A program made the position numbers and the translations under genes. 64,000 nt of DNA from Mycolicibacter engbaekii (GTDB lineage: Bacteria; Actinomycetota; Actinomycetes; Mycobacteriales; Mycobacteriaceae): NCBI RefSeq assembly GCF_002101585.1, contig NZ_LQOT01000018.1:1-64000 (forward strand). The letters are read 5' to 3'. Shown one piece after another: positions 47,430-64,000 of the stretch. Numbering within the stretch: the stretch's first letter is position 1; every line of letters starts with the position of its first letter. Below the pieces are notes generated by a model that did not search any database, had not been told where the DNA came from, and saw only the letters and a list, made by a program, of their open reading frames with translations.

Positions 47430-48599
47430 GTGGCTGCGACCTCAGCGCTGACACTCGCTGCAGCGTCGGCGATTCCTGCGCTCGTTGCGGGGGTGGCCGC
47501 CGGCGTATGGCTCACGCCGCGGCTGGCCGAGCGGCGCCGCCGGGCCGCCACCGAGCGGTCCGGGATCACCGTCGCGGAGATGTTGCAGCAGATCGTCTCG
47601 CATGCCTCGCTGGGGATTGCGGTGGTCGACTCCCACCGTGACGTGGTCTACCTCAACGAGCGCGCCACCCAGCTCGGTGTGGTGCACGGCAGGCTGCTCG
47701 ACGACGAGGCCTGGGCCGCGGCCCAACGTGCACTGGCCGGGGAGGAAGAGGTCGTCTTCGACCTGTCGGTGGCAAAACGGGCTCCCGGTGCCACGCGGGC
47801 GGACCTGTCGGCGGTGCGCGGTTACGCGCGGCTGCTCTCGCAGGAGGACCGCCGGTTCGCGGTGGTGATCGTCGACGACCAGTCCGAGCAGGCCCGGATG
47901 GAAGCCAGCCGCCGCGACTTCGTGGCCAATGTCAGCCACGAACTCAAGACCCCGGTGGGAGCGATGGGTCTGCTCGCCGAGGCGTTGCTGGCCTCGGCCG
48001 ATGACCCCGAGGCGGTTCGGCCGTTCGCGGAGCGGGTGCTGATGGAGGCGAACCGGCTGGCCAGCATGATCGGTGAGCTGATCGAGCTGTCCCGGCTCCA
48101 GGGCGCCGACCCGTTGCCGAATTTGGGCGTCGTCGATGTCGACGCGGTGGTCAACGAGGCGATCTCCCGGCACAAGGTGGCCGCCGACAACGCCGAGATC
48201 ACGATCACCACCGACGCCCCGAGCGGTTTTCGGGTGCTCGGCGACGAACCGCTGCTGGTCACCGCGCTGGCCAACCTGGTCTCCAACGCGATCGCCTACT
48301 CACCGCACGGTTCCCCGGTCTCGATCAGCCGGCGCCGCCGGGACGGCTTCATCGAGATCGCCGTGACCGACCGGGGCATCGGCATTGCGCCCAAGGATCA
48401 GCTTCGGGTGTTCGAACGGTTCTTCCGCAGCGACAAGGCGCGCTCGCGGGCCACCGGCGGCAGCGGACTGGGGCTGGCGATCGTCAAACATGTCGCGGCC
48501 AACCACAACGGCACCATCACGCTGTGGAGCCAGCCGGGCACCGGATCGACGTTCACCTTGGCGATTCCCGAATACCAGGGCAGTGTGGACCACGAGTAG
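47430..48599 (+). CDS. senX3: Sensor histidine kinase SenX3
   Basis: 389 residues from GTG 47430. An N-terminal hydrophobic region near 5-28 anchors it, followed by a PAS-like domain ([23 protein letters not shown]), then the dimerisation and phosphorylation helix with His170 in [16 protein letters not shown], and the ATPase domain with [13 protein letters not shown] (N box), [31 protein letters not shown]. The partner is RegX3, and the pair governs phosphate-starvation responses. The C-terminus is about 20 residues shorter than in M. tuberculosis. Confidence 0.95.
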   Translation: MAATSALTLAAASAIPALVAGVAAGVWLTPRLAERRRRAATERSGITVAEMLQQIVSHASLGIAVVDSHRDVVYLNERATQLGVVHGRLLDDEAWAAAQRALAGEEEVVFDLSVAKRAPGATRADLSAVRGYARLLSQEDRRFAVVIVDDQSEQARMEASRRDFVANVSHELKTPVGAMGLLAEALLASADDPEAVRPFAERVLMEANRLASMIGELIELSRLQGADPLPNLGVVDVDAVVNEAISRHKVAADNAEITITTDAPSGFRVLGDEPLLVTALANLVSNAIAYSPHGSPVSISRRRRDGFIEIAVTDRGIGIAPKDQLRVFERFFRSDKARSRATGGSGLGLAIVKHVAANHNGTITLWSQPGTGSTFTLAIPEYQGSVDHE

Positions 48600-48610
48600 A
48601 AGGAGTAGTC

Positions 48611-48667
48611 ATGACACCCGCTGTCGACCGCCTCGAGCGCAGCGATGAACAGGAGCACTGCCGATGA
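48611..48667 (+). CDS. Micro-ORF between senX3 and regX3 (MIRU-like position)
   Basis: ATG 48611 to TGA 48667 encodes 18 residues, MTPAVDRLERSDEQEHCR. AAGGAG lies just before the ATG and the TGA overlaps the regX3 ATG (ATGA), so it can carry ribosomes from senX3 into regX3. In M. tuberculosis this same gap holds MIRU repeats (77- and 53-base units) that contain similar overlapping small ORFs. Here there appears to be a single unit. Confidence 0.6.
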   Translation: MTPAVDRLERSDEQEHCR

Positions 48668-49347
48668 CACACGTCTTGATCGTCGAAGACGAGGAATCAC
48701 TGGCCGATCCGCTGGCATTCCTGCTGCGTAAAGAGGGTTTTGAGGCAACCGTGGTGGGCGACGGGGCCGCGGCCCTGGCCGAATTCGAGCGGATCGGCGC
48801 CGACATCGTGCTGCTGGATCTCATGCTTCCGGGGATGTCGGGCACCGACGTGTGCAAACAACTGCGTGCGCGTTCCAGCGTGCCGGTGATTATGGTCACG
48901 GCCCGGGACAGCGAGATCGACAAGGTCGTGGGCCTGGAGCTGGGTGCCGACGACTACGTGACCAAGCCCTATTCGGCCCGCGAACTGATCGCGCGGATCC
49001 GTGCGGTGCTGCGCCGCGGCGGCGACGACGAGAGCGGTGTTGGCGAGGGTGTGCTCGAGTCCGGCCCGGTGCGCATGGACGTCGAGCGGCATGTGGTGAT
49101 GGTCAACGGCCAACAGATCACCTTGCCGCTTAAGGAGTTCGACCTGCTCGAATATCTGATGCGCAACACCGGCCGGGTGCTGACCCGCGGCCAGCTGATC
49201 GACCGGGTCTGGGGGGCCGACTACGTGGGCGACACCAAGACGCTCGATGTCCACGTCAAACGACTTCGGTCCAAGATCGAGGCCGATCCTGCCAACCCGG
49301 TGCACCTGGTGACCGTTCGCGGGCTGGGTTACAAGCTCGAGGGCTGA
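48664..49347 (+). CDS. regX3: Response regulator RegX3
   Basis: 227 residues, the same length as M. tuberculosis RegX3. Receiver domain with acidic pair in IVEDEESL, phosphoacceptor Asp52 (VLLDLMLPG), Thr in VTARD and Lys in VTKPYS. OmpR-type winged helix at the C-terminus (LPLKEFDLLEYLMRN, TLDVHVKRLRSKIE, VRGLGYKLEG). Controls phosphate uptake and ESX-5 genes in M. tuberculosis. Start coupled to the micro-ORF. Confidence 0.96.
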   Translation: MTHVLIVEDEESLADPLAFLLRKEGFEATVVGDGAAALAEFERIGADIVLLDLMLPGMSGTDVCKQLRARSSVPVIMVTARDSEIDKVVGLELGADDYVTKPYSARELIARIRAVLRRGGDDESGVGEGVLESGPVRMDVERHVVMVNGQQITLPLKEFDLLEYLMRNTGRVLTRGQLIDRVWGADYVGDTKTLDVHVKRLRSKIEADPANPVHLVTVRGLGYKLEG

Positions 49348-49433
49348 ACCAGCGCCTATTGCGTCTGCGGGGTCTCCGACTTGCTCAGCGGGGCTCTCGT
49401 CGCCGAAGATCACGGGACTGGACGTCCGGCTTC

Positions 49434-49448
49434 TTAAGGTAACCTTAA
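49434..49448. promoter_or_regulatory. 15-base perfect palindrome upstream of the PKS operon
   Basis: TTAAGGT-A-ACCTTAA, 72 bases before the PKS ATG, followed closely by another AAGGT (49451-49455). The left half fits the TWAGGTWA half of the mycobacterial iron box, but the right half spacing does not (about 14 of 19 positions), so the binding protein is uncertain. Confidence 0.5.
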
Positions 49449-49520
49449 TCAAGGTTGGCTACGGAAGCTTTGGGCCCCATCTAGAACCCATCTTCGTCAG
49501 GGATACGGGAGACGCGATCG

Positions 49521-56656
<7,136 letters not shown>

Positions 56657-56660
<4 letters not shown>

Positions 56661-59600
56661 CGGACCATCCGGACGTGCCCGCCGATCTCGCCGGCCTCTC
56701 CCCGGAGAAAAAGCGTGAGCTGCTGGCCCAGCTGTTGTTGGCCAAGGCCAAGGACGCGGCGTCCGAGCACGAGCTGTCCTACGGGCAGCGCTCGATGTGG
56801 TTCATGCACCGCCTGGCGCCGGACAGCGCGGCATACACGGTGGCCTACGCCGGACGTGTGCACGGCGAGTTGGACATGGCGGCCCTGCAGCGCGCCGCGC
56901 AGGCACTGGTGGACCGGCACCCGATGCTGCGGACCACCTACACCGAGCGCGACGGCCACCCGGTTGCCCTGGTGCACCCGCGCTGGCCCCTGCGAATCGC
57001 CGTCCACCAGACCGGTTCGGACCCGAGTGAACTCGACCGGTGGGTCCAGACCGAGATCAATCGGCCGTTCGATCTGCGTACCGGCCCGGTGCTGCGACTG
57101 ACGGTGCTGCAGCGGCCGGACGACCACGTGTTGCTGCTGACCGTGCACCACATCGCCGTCGACTTCTGGTCCATCGACGTGATCCTCGACGAGCTGCGTG
57201 CGCTCTACGCCGCCGAACAGGGCGCACCGTCCTCGACTCCGCCGGGGCCACCCGCGGACCGCTACGTCGACTACGCCGCGCAGCAGGCCCGGATGCTGGC
57301 CGGGCCCGAGGGCGAGCGGCTGTGGGAGTACTGGCGCGAGACGCTCGCCGGCGACCTGCCGACCTTGGCGCTGAGCACTGACCGGCCCCGACCGGCGGTG
57401 CAGACCTATGACGGCGCGCTGCACCGATTCGGCATCGACGCCGCGGTCACCGCCGGCGTCAAGCAGTTGGCGCGGACTGCCGGAGTGACGCCCTACATGG
57501 CGTTGCTGGCCGCCTATGCGGTGCTGCTGCAGCGCTACAGCGGCCAGGACGACCTGGTGATCGGGTCGCCGTTCGCCTGCCGCGACCGGGCCGGTCTGAT
57601 GGGCATGGTCGGCTACGTGACCAACCCGCTGCCGCTGCGCGTCGACTTAAGCGACGACCCAAGCTTTTCCGCGCTGCTCGGTCAGGTCAAGGACACCGTG
57701 CTCGGCGCGATCGGCCACCAGGAGTACCCGCTGCCGCTGCTCGTCGAACGGCTGCGGCCGGTGCGCGACGCCGCACGCACGCCGTTGTTCCAGGTGTCGT
57801 TCGCCTGGCAGCAGGTCCGGCTGTTCGACGAGAGCTCTGCCGAGGCCCTTCAGCTGGAAACCCTCTACATCGGTCAGGGTGGCTCGCCGTTCGACATCAC
57901 CATGCAGGTCGGAGAGCAGGACGACCAGCTGCAGGTGGCGCTGCAATACAACACCGACCTGTTCGACGCCTCGACCATCGACGCGATGGGACAGCACTTC
58001 TCGCTGCTGCTGTCCGGCCTGGTCGAGCCGGGGGCGGCTGAGGCGCCCCTGTCGCAGCTGTCGCTGCTCACCGATGCCGAGCGTGCCACCCTGCGGGCCT
58101 GGAACGACACCGCGGTCGACTACCCGTCGGCCCCGCCGTGCCTGCACGAGATGGTCGCTGCGGTCGCCGCGCGCACGCCCGATGCCGTAGCGGTCAGCTA
58201 CGACGGCCGCGACCTGAGCTACCGCGAATTGGATCGGCGGGCCAACGGCCTGGCACATCGGTTGCGGCAGTTCGGGATCGGAACCGGGCCGGAACCGGCC
58301 GTGGTTCCGGTCCTGCTGGAGCGCTCCGAGGACCTGGTGATCGCCCTGCTCGGGGTGCTCAAGGCCGGTGGCGTCTTCCTGCCGTTGGATCCCGCCCAGC
58401 CCACCGGCCGGATGGAAGCGATGCTCTCCGACATTCCGGATGCTCCGGTATGTGTGACGCACCGTGCGCATTTGGCGCATGTCCCCACGACTTTCACCGG
58501 AGCGCGGCTGTGCCTGGACCAGCCGTCCACGGCGCCCGCCGAAGAGGCGGCCGCGCCCGAGACGCGCACCACGTCGGTGGACCTGGCCTACCTGATGTAC
58601 ACGTCCGGTTCCACCGGAGCGCCGAAGGGGGCGCTGAACACCCACGCCGGCATTCGCAACCGACTGCTGTGGATGCAGGACGCCTACGCGTTGACCGAAC
58701 ACGACCGGGTGCTGCACAAGACCCCGATCAACTTCGACCCGTTCGTCTGGGAGATCTTCTGGCCGTTGACTGTCGGCGCCCGTGTGGTGGTCGCCAAACC
58801 AGAAGGTCACAAGGACGCCGCGTACCTGGCCCGCACCATCGTCGAGCAGCGCGTCACCACCATGCATTTCGTGCCGTCGATGCTGCGCCGCTTTCTCGCC
58901 GAGCCGGAATCGGCCGCCTGTAGCGGCCTGCGCAGGGTGTTCTGCAGCGGCGAGGCGCTCACCGCGGATCTGCGCGATGCGTTCTTCGCCGCACTGCCCG
59001 CCGAGCTGTACAACCTTTACGGCCCAACCGAGGCCGCCATCGACGTCACCCACTTCCATTGTGTTCGTGGAGATTCCGATCCTGTCATTCCGATCGGGCG
59101 GCCCATCGCCAACATCGCGATCCATCTGTTGGACGCGGCGGGAAACCCGGTTCCGGTCGGGGTGCCCGGTGAACTGCACATCGGCGGCGTGGGCGTCGCC
59201 CGCGGTTACCTGAACAGGCCCGAGGCCACTGCAGCGGCGTTTCGCGCCGACCCGTTCGGCGCTGCGCCCGCCGAGGGCAGTCCGCCGCCGCTGCTCTACC
59301 GCACCGGCGACCTGGCCCGCTATCGGCGCGACGGCAACATCGAGTACCTGGGCCGGCGTGACGATCAGGTCAAGATCAACGGCTTCCGGATCGAGCTCGG
59401 CGAGGTGGAGGCCGCACTGGCGCGCCACCCGGGGATCGCCGAAAACGCTGTGGTGGCCCGCAAAGACATGGCCGGCAACCACCAGCTGGTCGCATACATC
59501 GTGCCGGTCGCGGCTGCCCCCGCCACCGCCGAGCTGCGTCGCTTCCTGCTGGAACTGGTTCCGGCGGCGATGGTTCCCGCCGTCTTCCGCACCACCGACC

Positions 59601-62086
59601 TGCTGCCGTTGTCGGCCAGCGGCAAGGTGGACCGCCGGGCGCTGCTCGCGCGCGACAAAGACCTCGACGCGGCGCCCGCAGAATTCGTCGCCCCACGCGA
59701 CCAGACCGAAGAGGCCCTGGCCGCGATCTGGCGCGAGGTGCTCGACGTGGACCGGGTCGGTGTCACCGACGACTTCTTCGCCCTCGGGGGCGCCTCCACC
59801 CAGGCGCTGGAGGTCGCGGTCCGGGTAGGGGAGCTGGGGCTGGAACTGCGACCCGAGTCGTTGTTCGTCTACGGCACCATTGCCGAGCTGGCCGAGGCAT
59901 TCGGCCCGATCGGTGGCGCGGGCACGAACCCGCCGGCACCTGAGCAGGACCCGGAACCGGCCCCGGAACCGGCGGCGGCCATGGCCGGTGCCGTCGCCGC
60001 GCCCAGGCCCGAACCCGCAGTCGCCGTATCGGCGCCCCAGCAGGCACCGGTGCCGGCGCGCAGCGTTCCGGGACGCAACGTGGTGATCGAAAGTCTCGGT
60101 GTGTATCTGCCGCCGCGGGCGGTCTCGACCGAACAGGTACTCGCGGACTGCGTCAACGAGGTGAAGATCCCGTTGGAGCGGCTCACCGGAATCAAGAGCC
60201 GGCGGATGGCCGGCCAAGATGAATTCTCGATCGACTTGGGCCGCAAGGCGGTCGCGGACTGCCTGTCCCGATCGAGCTACGCCCCCGAAGAGATCGACCT
60301 GGTGATCGCCTGCAACATCTCGCGTTGCGACGGCCCGGAGCACATGTTCACCTTCGAGCCGAGCACCGCTTCGCAGCTGCGCGACCAACTGGGGCTGTCC
60401 AACGCCGTCTGCTTCGACATCAACAACGCCTGCGCGGGCATGTTCACCGGCGTCAGCGTGGCCCAGGACTTTCTCAAGACCGGCCTGGTGCGCAACGCCC
60501 TGATCGTCAGCGGCGAATACATCAGCCACATCACCGAAACCGCACAGCAGGAGATCGAAGGGGCGATGGACCCGCGGCTGGCCTGCCTGACGGTGGGTGA
60601 CGCCGGTGCGGCGGTGGTGCTCGAACTCGGGCCCAACGACCGGGTCGGTTTCCATGAGCTGGACCTGGCCACCTACAGCGAGTTCGCCAAATTGTGCATT
60701 GCCAAGGCCACCGACGGCCCGCACGGCGGTGCCATCATGGTCACCGACTCCGTCACCCAGACCGCGATCGCGGTGAAGCACTCGGTGCCCTATGTGGCGG
60801 CGGTGATGCAGCGGCACGGATGGCGTCCCGAGACCGCCGATCAGCTGCTGATGCATCAGACGTCCGAGGCGTCCATCAACGACGCCATCCTGACCATCAA
60901 TCGGGTGTTCGGCGCCGGTGCGGCAACCCGGGCCAACACCATCTGCAACCTCGCTGAGCGGGGAAATACAGCCACCACAACGCATTTCGTTGCGCTGTAT
61001 GACTACATCAACGCGGGTCGGCTCAACTCCGGCGACAATGTGGTGCTGTCCATAACCGGCTCGGGCCAGACCATCGGCAGCGGGCTCTACACCTTTGACG
61101 ACCTGCCCGATCGGATGCGCCGCGCCGGCACCGGCCAGTCCGGTCAGAGTCCGCGGCCGGGCCGTTCCGCCGGTGGCCGCCGGGAGCTTCCGGCGACGCC
61201 GCGGGTGCGCATCGAGGGCATCGGCACCGCCCCGGCGGCTGCGACGCCCAGCTCCATCCAATTCGCCGTCGACGCGGCCCGCGCCTGCCTGCACGACAGT
61301 GGCGTCGAGCGGACCGACGTCGGCCTGGTGATTCACGCCGGCATCTACCGGGATGACTTCCTCAGCGAGCCGGCGGTCGCCACCCTGGTCGCCGGCGAAG
61401 TCGGGATCAACGCCGAACCGGAGTCCGCGGACGCGGCGAAGACCTTCGCGTTCGACGTCCTCAACGGGGCGGTCGGCTTCCTCAACGGCTGCCACATCGC
61501 GGCCGGCATGATCGGCGCCGGCCGGACTGCACACGCCATGGTGCTGGCCTCCGAAGTGGAGAACAACACGCCGGACAGCGGCTACGCGCGCAACGGCATC
61601 GCCGAGACCGGTTCGGCGATCATGCTCAGCCCCAGCCCCGGCCCGGAGGGCTTCGGTCGGTTCGTCTTCGGCCACCACCCGGAACACCGGGCCGCACTGG
61701 TCACCTATACCCAGGAACGCGAGGGCCGGACCTGGCTGCGGGTGGACCGCGACCCGAACCTGGCCGCCATCTACGTGAGCTGCCTGCCGGGCACGGTCAA
61801 GGAACTGTTGATGCTGGAGGGTCTGGAGCCCGCGGACATCGCGCTGGTGCTCCCGCCCTATCTGCCCGGCGCTGCACTCGATGAGCTGGCCGCGCACATC
61901 GGTGTGGACAGGTCGCGGTTCCTCGATCTGCAGGCGCACGGTCAGACCAGCGACCCGTTCACCTCGACACTGCCCTACCAGATCTCCGAGGCCCGGCAGC
62001 GCGGGCTGGTCAAGCCCGGCGACGTGGCGCTGATCATGGCGGTCGGCTCCGGCGTCGAGGTCGGTTGCACGACCTACCGGTTCTGA
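56657..62086 (+). CDS. NRPS (C-A-PCP) fused to two tandem ketosynthase-III-fold domains
   Basis: 1809 residues. Docking helix about 12-35; condensation domain about 38-480 with H164-H165-IAV-D169; adenylation about 490-1000 with code residues D694 P695 W698 H737 F762 S764 L787 I795 D796 K990, one position away from the known serine code; PCP with Ser1047 (GGASTQA); Pro/Ala linker about 1090-1138; KASIII-like domain 1 about 1140-1490 with Cys1259 (NNACAGM), His1400 (LLMHQTSEAS) and Asn1437 (ERGNTATT); KASIII-like domain 2 about 1516-1809 with Ala1605 in the Cys place (NGAVGF) and no catalytic His or Asn. There is no thioesterase or reductase. The pair resembles active/inactive KSIII partners such as PqsC-PqsB, but in one chain. 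Confidence 0.88.
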
Positions 62087-62090
62087 TCCG

Positions 62091-63083
62091 ATGCGCGCAT
62101 TCGTCACCGGGGGAACCGGTTTCGTCGGCTCGAACCTGGTAGCCGCGCTGCTGCGGCGCGGCATCGAGGTGCGGGTGCTGCGGCGCTCGAGTTCGCCGAT
62201 GGCCGCCCTGGCGGGCTTGGACTGCGAAACCCGGGTCGGTGACGTCAACGACGGTGTCGACGCCCTGACCGAGGCGATGGCCGACTGCGACTGGGTGTTC
62301 CACACCGCCGCCATCTCGGACTACTGGCGCTACCGAACCCAGACCCGGCTCTACCGCACCAATGTCGATGGCACCCGCGACATGGCGGCAGCCGCTGCGC
62401 GGGCCGGGGTGAAGCGATTTGTCTTCACCAGTTCTCTTGCCGCGCTGGGCGTCCCGGAGCGCGGTCGTCAGCTGGTCGAGTCCGACGAGTTCAATATCCG
62501 CCCGCGGCAGTTCCCCTACGGGCACAGCAAGCATCTGGCCGAGGCCGAACTGGGCAAGGCCGTCGCCGCCGGTCTGCCCGCGGTGATCGTCAATCCGTCG
62601 GTGGTGATCGGTCCCCGCGACGTCCACCGGATCGCCAGCGCGATGCTCGTCCAGGCCCAGCAGGGCCGGTTGTGGTTCGCCGCTCCCGGCGGCACCAACT
62701 TCGTCTCGGTCGATGACGTGGTGGCCGGGCATATCGCGGCCGCGGAGCGCGGCCAGATCGGCCAACGGTACATCCTCGGCGGGGAGAACCTGCTGTTCCG
62801 TGAGGTTTTCGGCGCCGCCAACGAACTCTTTGGCCGGCGCCCGCCGTCGGTGGTGCTGCCGCGCTGGTTGCTTCCGGTGGCAGCCGCGGGGGTCAGCGTC
62901 GCCCGGACGGTCGTGGGCCCGCGGTTGCCGATCGATGCCCGCCAGATGCGCCTGTCCACCGCGGAGATCTACGCCGATGCCACCAAATCCCGTGCGGAGC
63001 TGGGCGTGCCGTTCACGCCGTTCACGACCGCGCTGCGTGCCGGCTACGAGTGGTACCGCGACAACGGCTATCTCGCGCCCTGA
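62091..63083 (+). CDS. Extended short-chain dehydrogenase (3beta-HSD/OleD/DfrA-like)
   Basis: 330 residues. Begins with the Rossmann motif VTGGTGFVGSNLV. HTAAISDYWRY and FTSSLAALG provide the Ser, and YGHSKHLAEAELG provides the Tyr-x3-Lys pair near 145. The C-terminal substrate domain is of the 3beta-hydroxysteroid dehydrogenase/hopanoid-associated sugar epimerase type. It starts four bases after the NRPS stop, so it is the third gene of the operon, and probably reduces the keto product released by the ketosynthase-III domains. OleA (KSIII fold) with OleD (extended SDR) is a known precedent for such a pair. Confidence 0.82.
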   Translation: MRAFVTGGTGFVGSNLVAALLRRGIEVRVLRRSSSPMAALAGLDCETRVGDVNDGVDALTEAMADCDWVFHTAAISDYWRYRTQTRLYRTNVDGTRDMAAAAARAGVKRFVFTSSLAALGVPERGRQLVESDEFNIRPRQFPYGHSKHLAEAELGKAVAAGLPAVIVNPSVVIGPRDVHRIASAMLVQAQQGRLWFAAPGGTNFVSVDDVVAGHIAAAERGQIGQRYILGGENLLFREVFGAANELFGRRPPSVVLPRWLLPVAAAGVSVARTVVGPRLPIDARQMRLSTAEIYADATKSRAELGVPFTPFTTALRAGYEWYRDNGYLAP

Positions 63084-63340
63084 TCCGCGGCGCGCAGCAC
63101 CTCCGGCATTCGGGCATCCGCGCCGGCCGCCGGGTATTGCGCCGCGTGCGGAGTCTGTATTAACTTAACTCCGACTGTGAATTCGGGCCGGAACCTGGCA
63201 TTCCCGCTCTGGTCGAATGTCGGGGAAAGGCCGGTGTGACGGCATTTTTGGGACCCGCCGCCCATTGGTGCGGCGGGCCGGGCGTAAACGGTAGATCTGT
63301 TTGCCTCCATGCCCGCAGCGCCCCACGGGACAGTTCGCGG

Positions 63341-64000
63341 TGAGCGACCTGCGGACCCAGGCCCAGGCGGTGGCGGAGGCGGACGGCGGGCACACCGGGA
63401 GGAGGCCGCCCCCGGGCATGGTGCCGGCGGAGCTGGCTCAGGCCGCCATGACCGCAGCACTGATGGCCGGCATCGCGATCGTCTCGATCGTCCTGCCGGG
63501 CGCGGTGGTGTTGGCGTGGATGGGTGCGGTGCCCATGGGAGTGCTGAGCTACCGGCACCGTCTGCGCGCCGCAGGTGCGGCGTTTGCCGTCAGTTGTCTG
63601 ATCAGTTTCATGATCGCCGGTTTCGGGGCCATGGTGGCGGCGGGGACCGCGGCCTACATGGGCGTGATCACCGGTCGGGTCAGGCGCTACGGCCGCGGTG
63701 TGCCGACGCTGTTGGCCGTCGCAGCCGTGTGGGGCGTCGCGATGTCCGGAATCACCTTGGGGTTCTTCGCGGCAATGGCCCAGATGCGTGAGGTGCTCTT
63801 GAACACCTTGGCCGCCAACGCCGGTGGGCTTGCGGCGCTGCTGCACAACGTCCCCGTGCTCGGCGGGGCCGCGGCGAGTCTGGATTCCGCCATGCCGGCG
63901 TGGCGGGCGCACTGGGTCGTGTTCCTCGGGATCTCGGTCTGGTTCATCGTCATCTTCGGCACGTCCTTCGGCTGGCGGGTGCTCGCCCCCGTCCTGCAAC
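63341..64000 (+). CDS. Membrane protein, 3' end outside window
   Basis: At least 220 residues from GTG 63341 to the window edge. This start is chosen as the first plausible one in the frame; ATG 63419 is an alternative. After a polar N-terminus of 35 residues there are about five hydrophobic helices (AALMAGIAIVSIVLPGAVVLAWMG, AAFAVSCLISFMIAGFGAMVAAGTAAY, TLLAVAAVWGVAMSGITLGFFAAMA, and two more). The pattern recalls DUF2232/ECF-type membrane components, a weak resemblance. It lies 257 bases after the SDR, past an AT-rich stretch (TTAACTTAA near 63163), so it may have its own promoter. A transport role for the lipopeptide product is possible but unsupported. Confidence 0.6.

Noticed and set aside
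49434..49452. Confident IdeR iron box before the PKS
   Set aside because: Only about 14 of 19 consensus positions fit and the dyad is spaced differently; kept as a palindrome of unknown binder.
63160..63999. 279-residue minus-strand ORF at the right edge
   Set aside because: Composition is His/Arg/Gly-rich without motifs. The plus frame encodes hydrophobic helices typical of a real membrane protein.

Overview
The window is high-GC actinobacterial DNA from a member of the Mycobacteriaceae. The evidence is a PGRS-type glycine-rich protein, three mycolic-acid cyclopropane-synthase-type methyltransferases, hbhA, ramB-icl, mshA, senX3-regX3, many GTG starts and many apparently leaderless promoters. 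From about 7.3 kb to 49.3 kb the gene order follows, from memory, the Mycobacterium tuberculosis block Rv0457c to Rv0491 (peptidase, aldehyde dehydrogenase, DUF779, lpdC, ramB, thioesterase, icl, fadB2, TetR/madR, DUF445, Rv0474-like, hbhA, deoC, nitrilase, murB, lprQ, SDR, ROK, mshA, gpm1, senX3, regX3). The PGRS protein has a Sec signal peptide instead of a PE domain, which would fit a non-tuberculous lineage such as the M. terrae group, but the species cannot be fixed from this sequence.

Layout: 1-7.3 kb holds the PGRS gene (cut by the window edge), a PadR regulator, a gabD2-like dehydrogenase and two membrane proteins. 7.3-29.1 kb is the conserved core, with changes: three mycolate methyltransferase genes surround lpdC instead of lying after fadB2, and the ramB operon ends in a membrane protein that fuses a dolichol/phytol-kinase-like domain to a DUF92 (VTE6-like) domain. 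29.1-35.0 kb is an accessory insertion after deoC: a four-gene soluble diiron alkene monooxygenase operon in amoABCD order plus a rhodanese, divergent from an HxlR regulator and an isochorismatase-family hydrolase. 35.0-49.3 kb returns to the core (two DUF2993 proteins, nitrilase, murB, L,D-transpeptidase, SDR, ROK-mshA, gpm1, senX3-regX3), with a wax-ester-synthase-type acyltransferase placed before gpm1. 49.5-63.1 kb is a second accessory locus: a FAAL-ACP-KS-AT-(DH remnant)-KR-ACP polyketide synthase, an NRPS (C-A-PCP) fused to two tandem ketosynthase-III-fold domains, and an extended SDR. A partial membrane protein runs off the right edge.

How they work together: ramB, icl and fadB2 belong to acetate/fatty-acid catabolism, and an AAACTTTGCAAA site lies in front of icl. 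The ROK-mshA operon is preceded by a leaderless polycysteine micro-ORF, which suggests cysteine-sensing control of mycothiol synthesis. In the PKS-NRPS locus the domain order predicts a fatty acid activated as acyl-AMP, extended once, reduced to a beta-hydroxyacyl chain and joined to an amino acid predicted to be serine. There is no thioesterase or reductase domain; an active ketosynthase-III domain (Cys1259/His1400/Asn1437) paired with a catalytically dead copy (Ala1605) is in the position to carry out release or a further condensation, followed by the SDR. This last assembly is the most unusual thing in the window.
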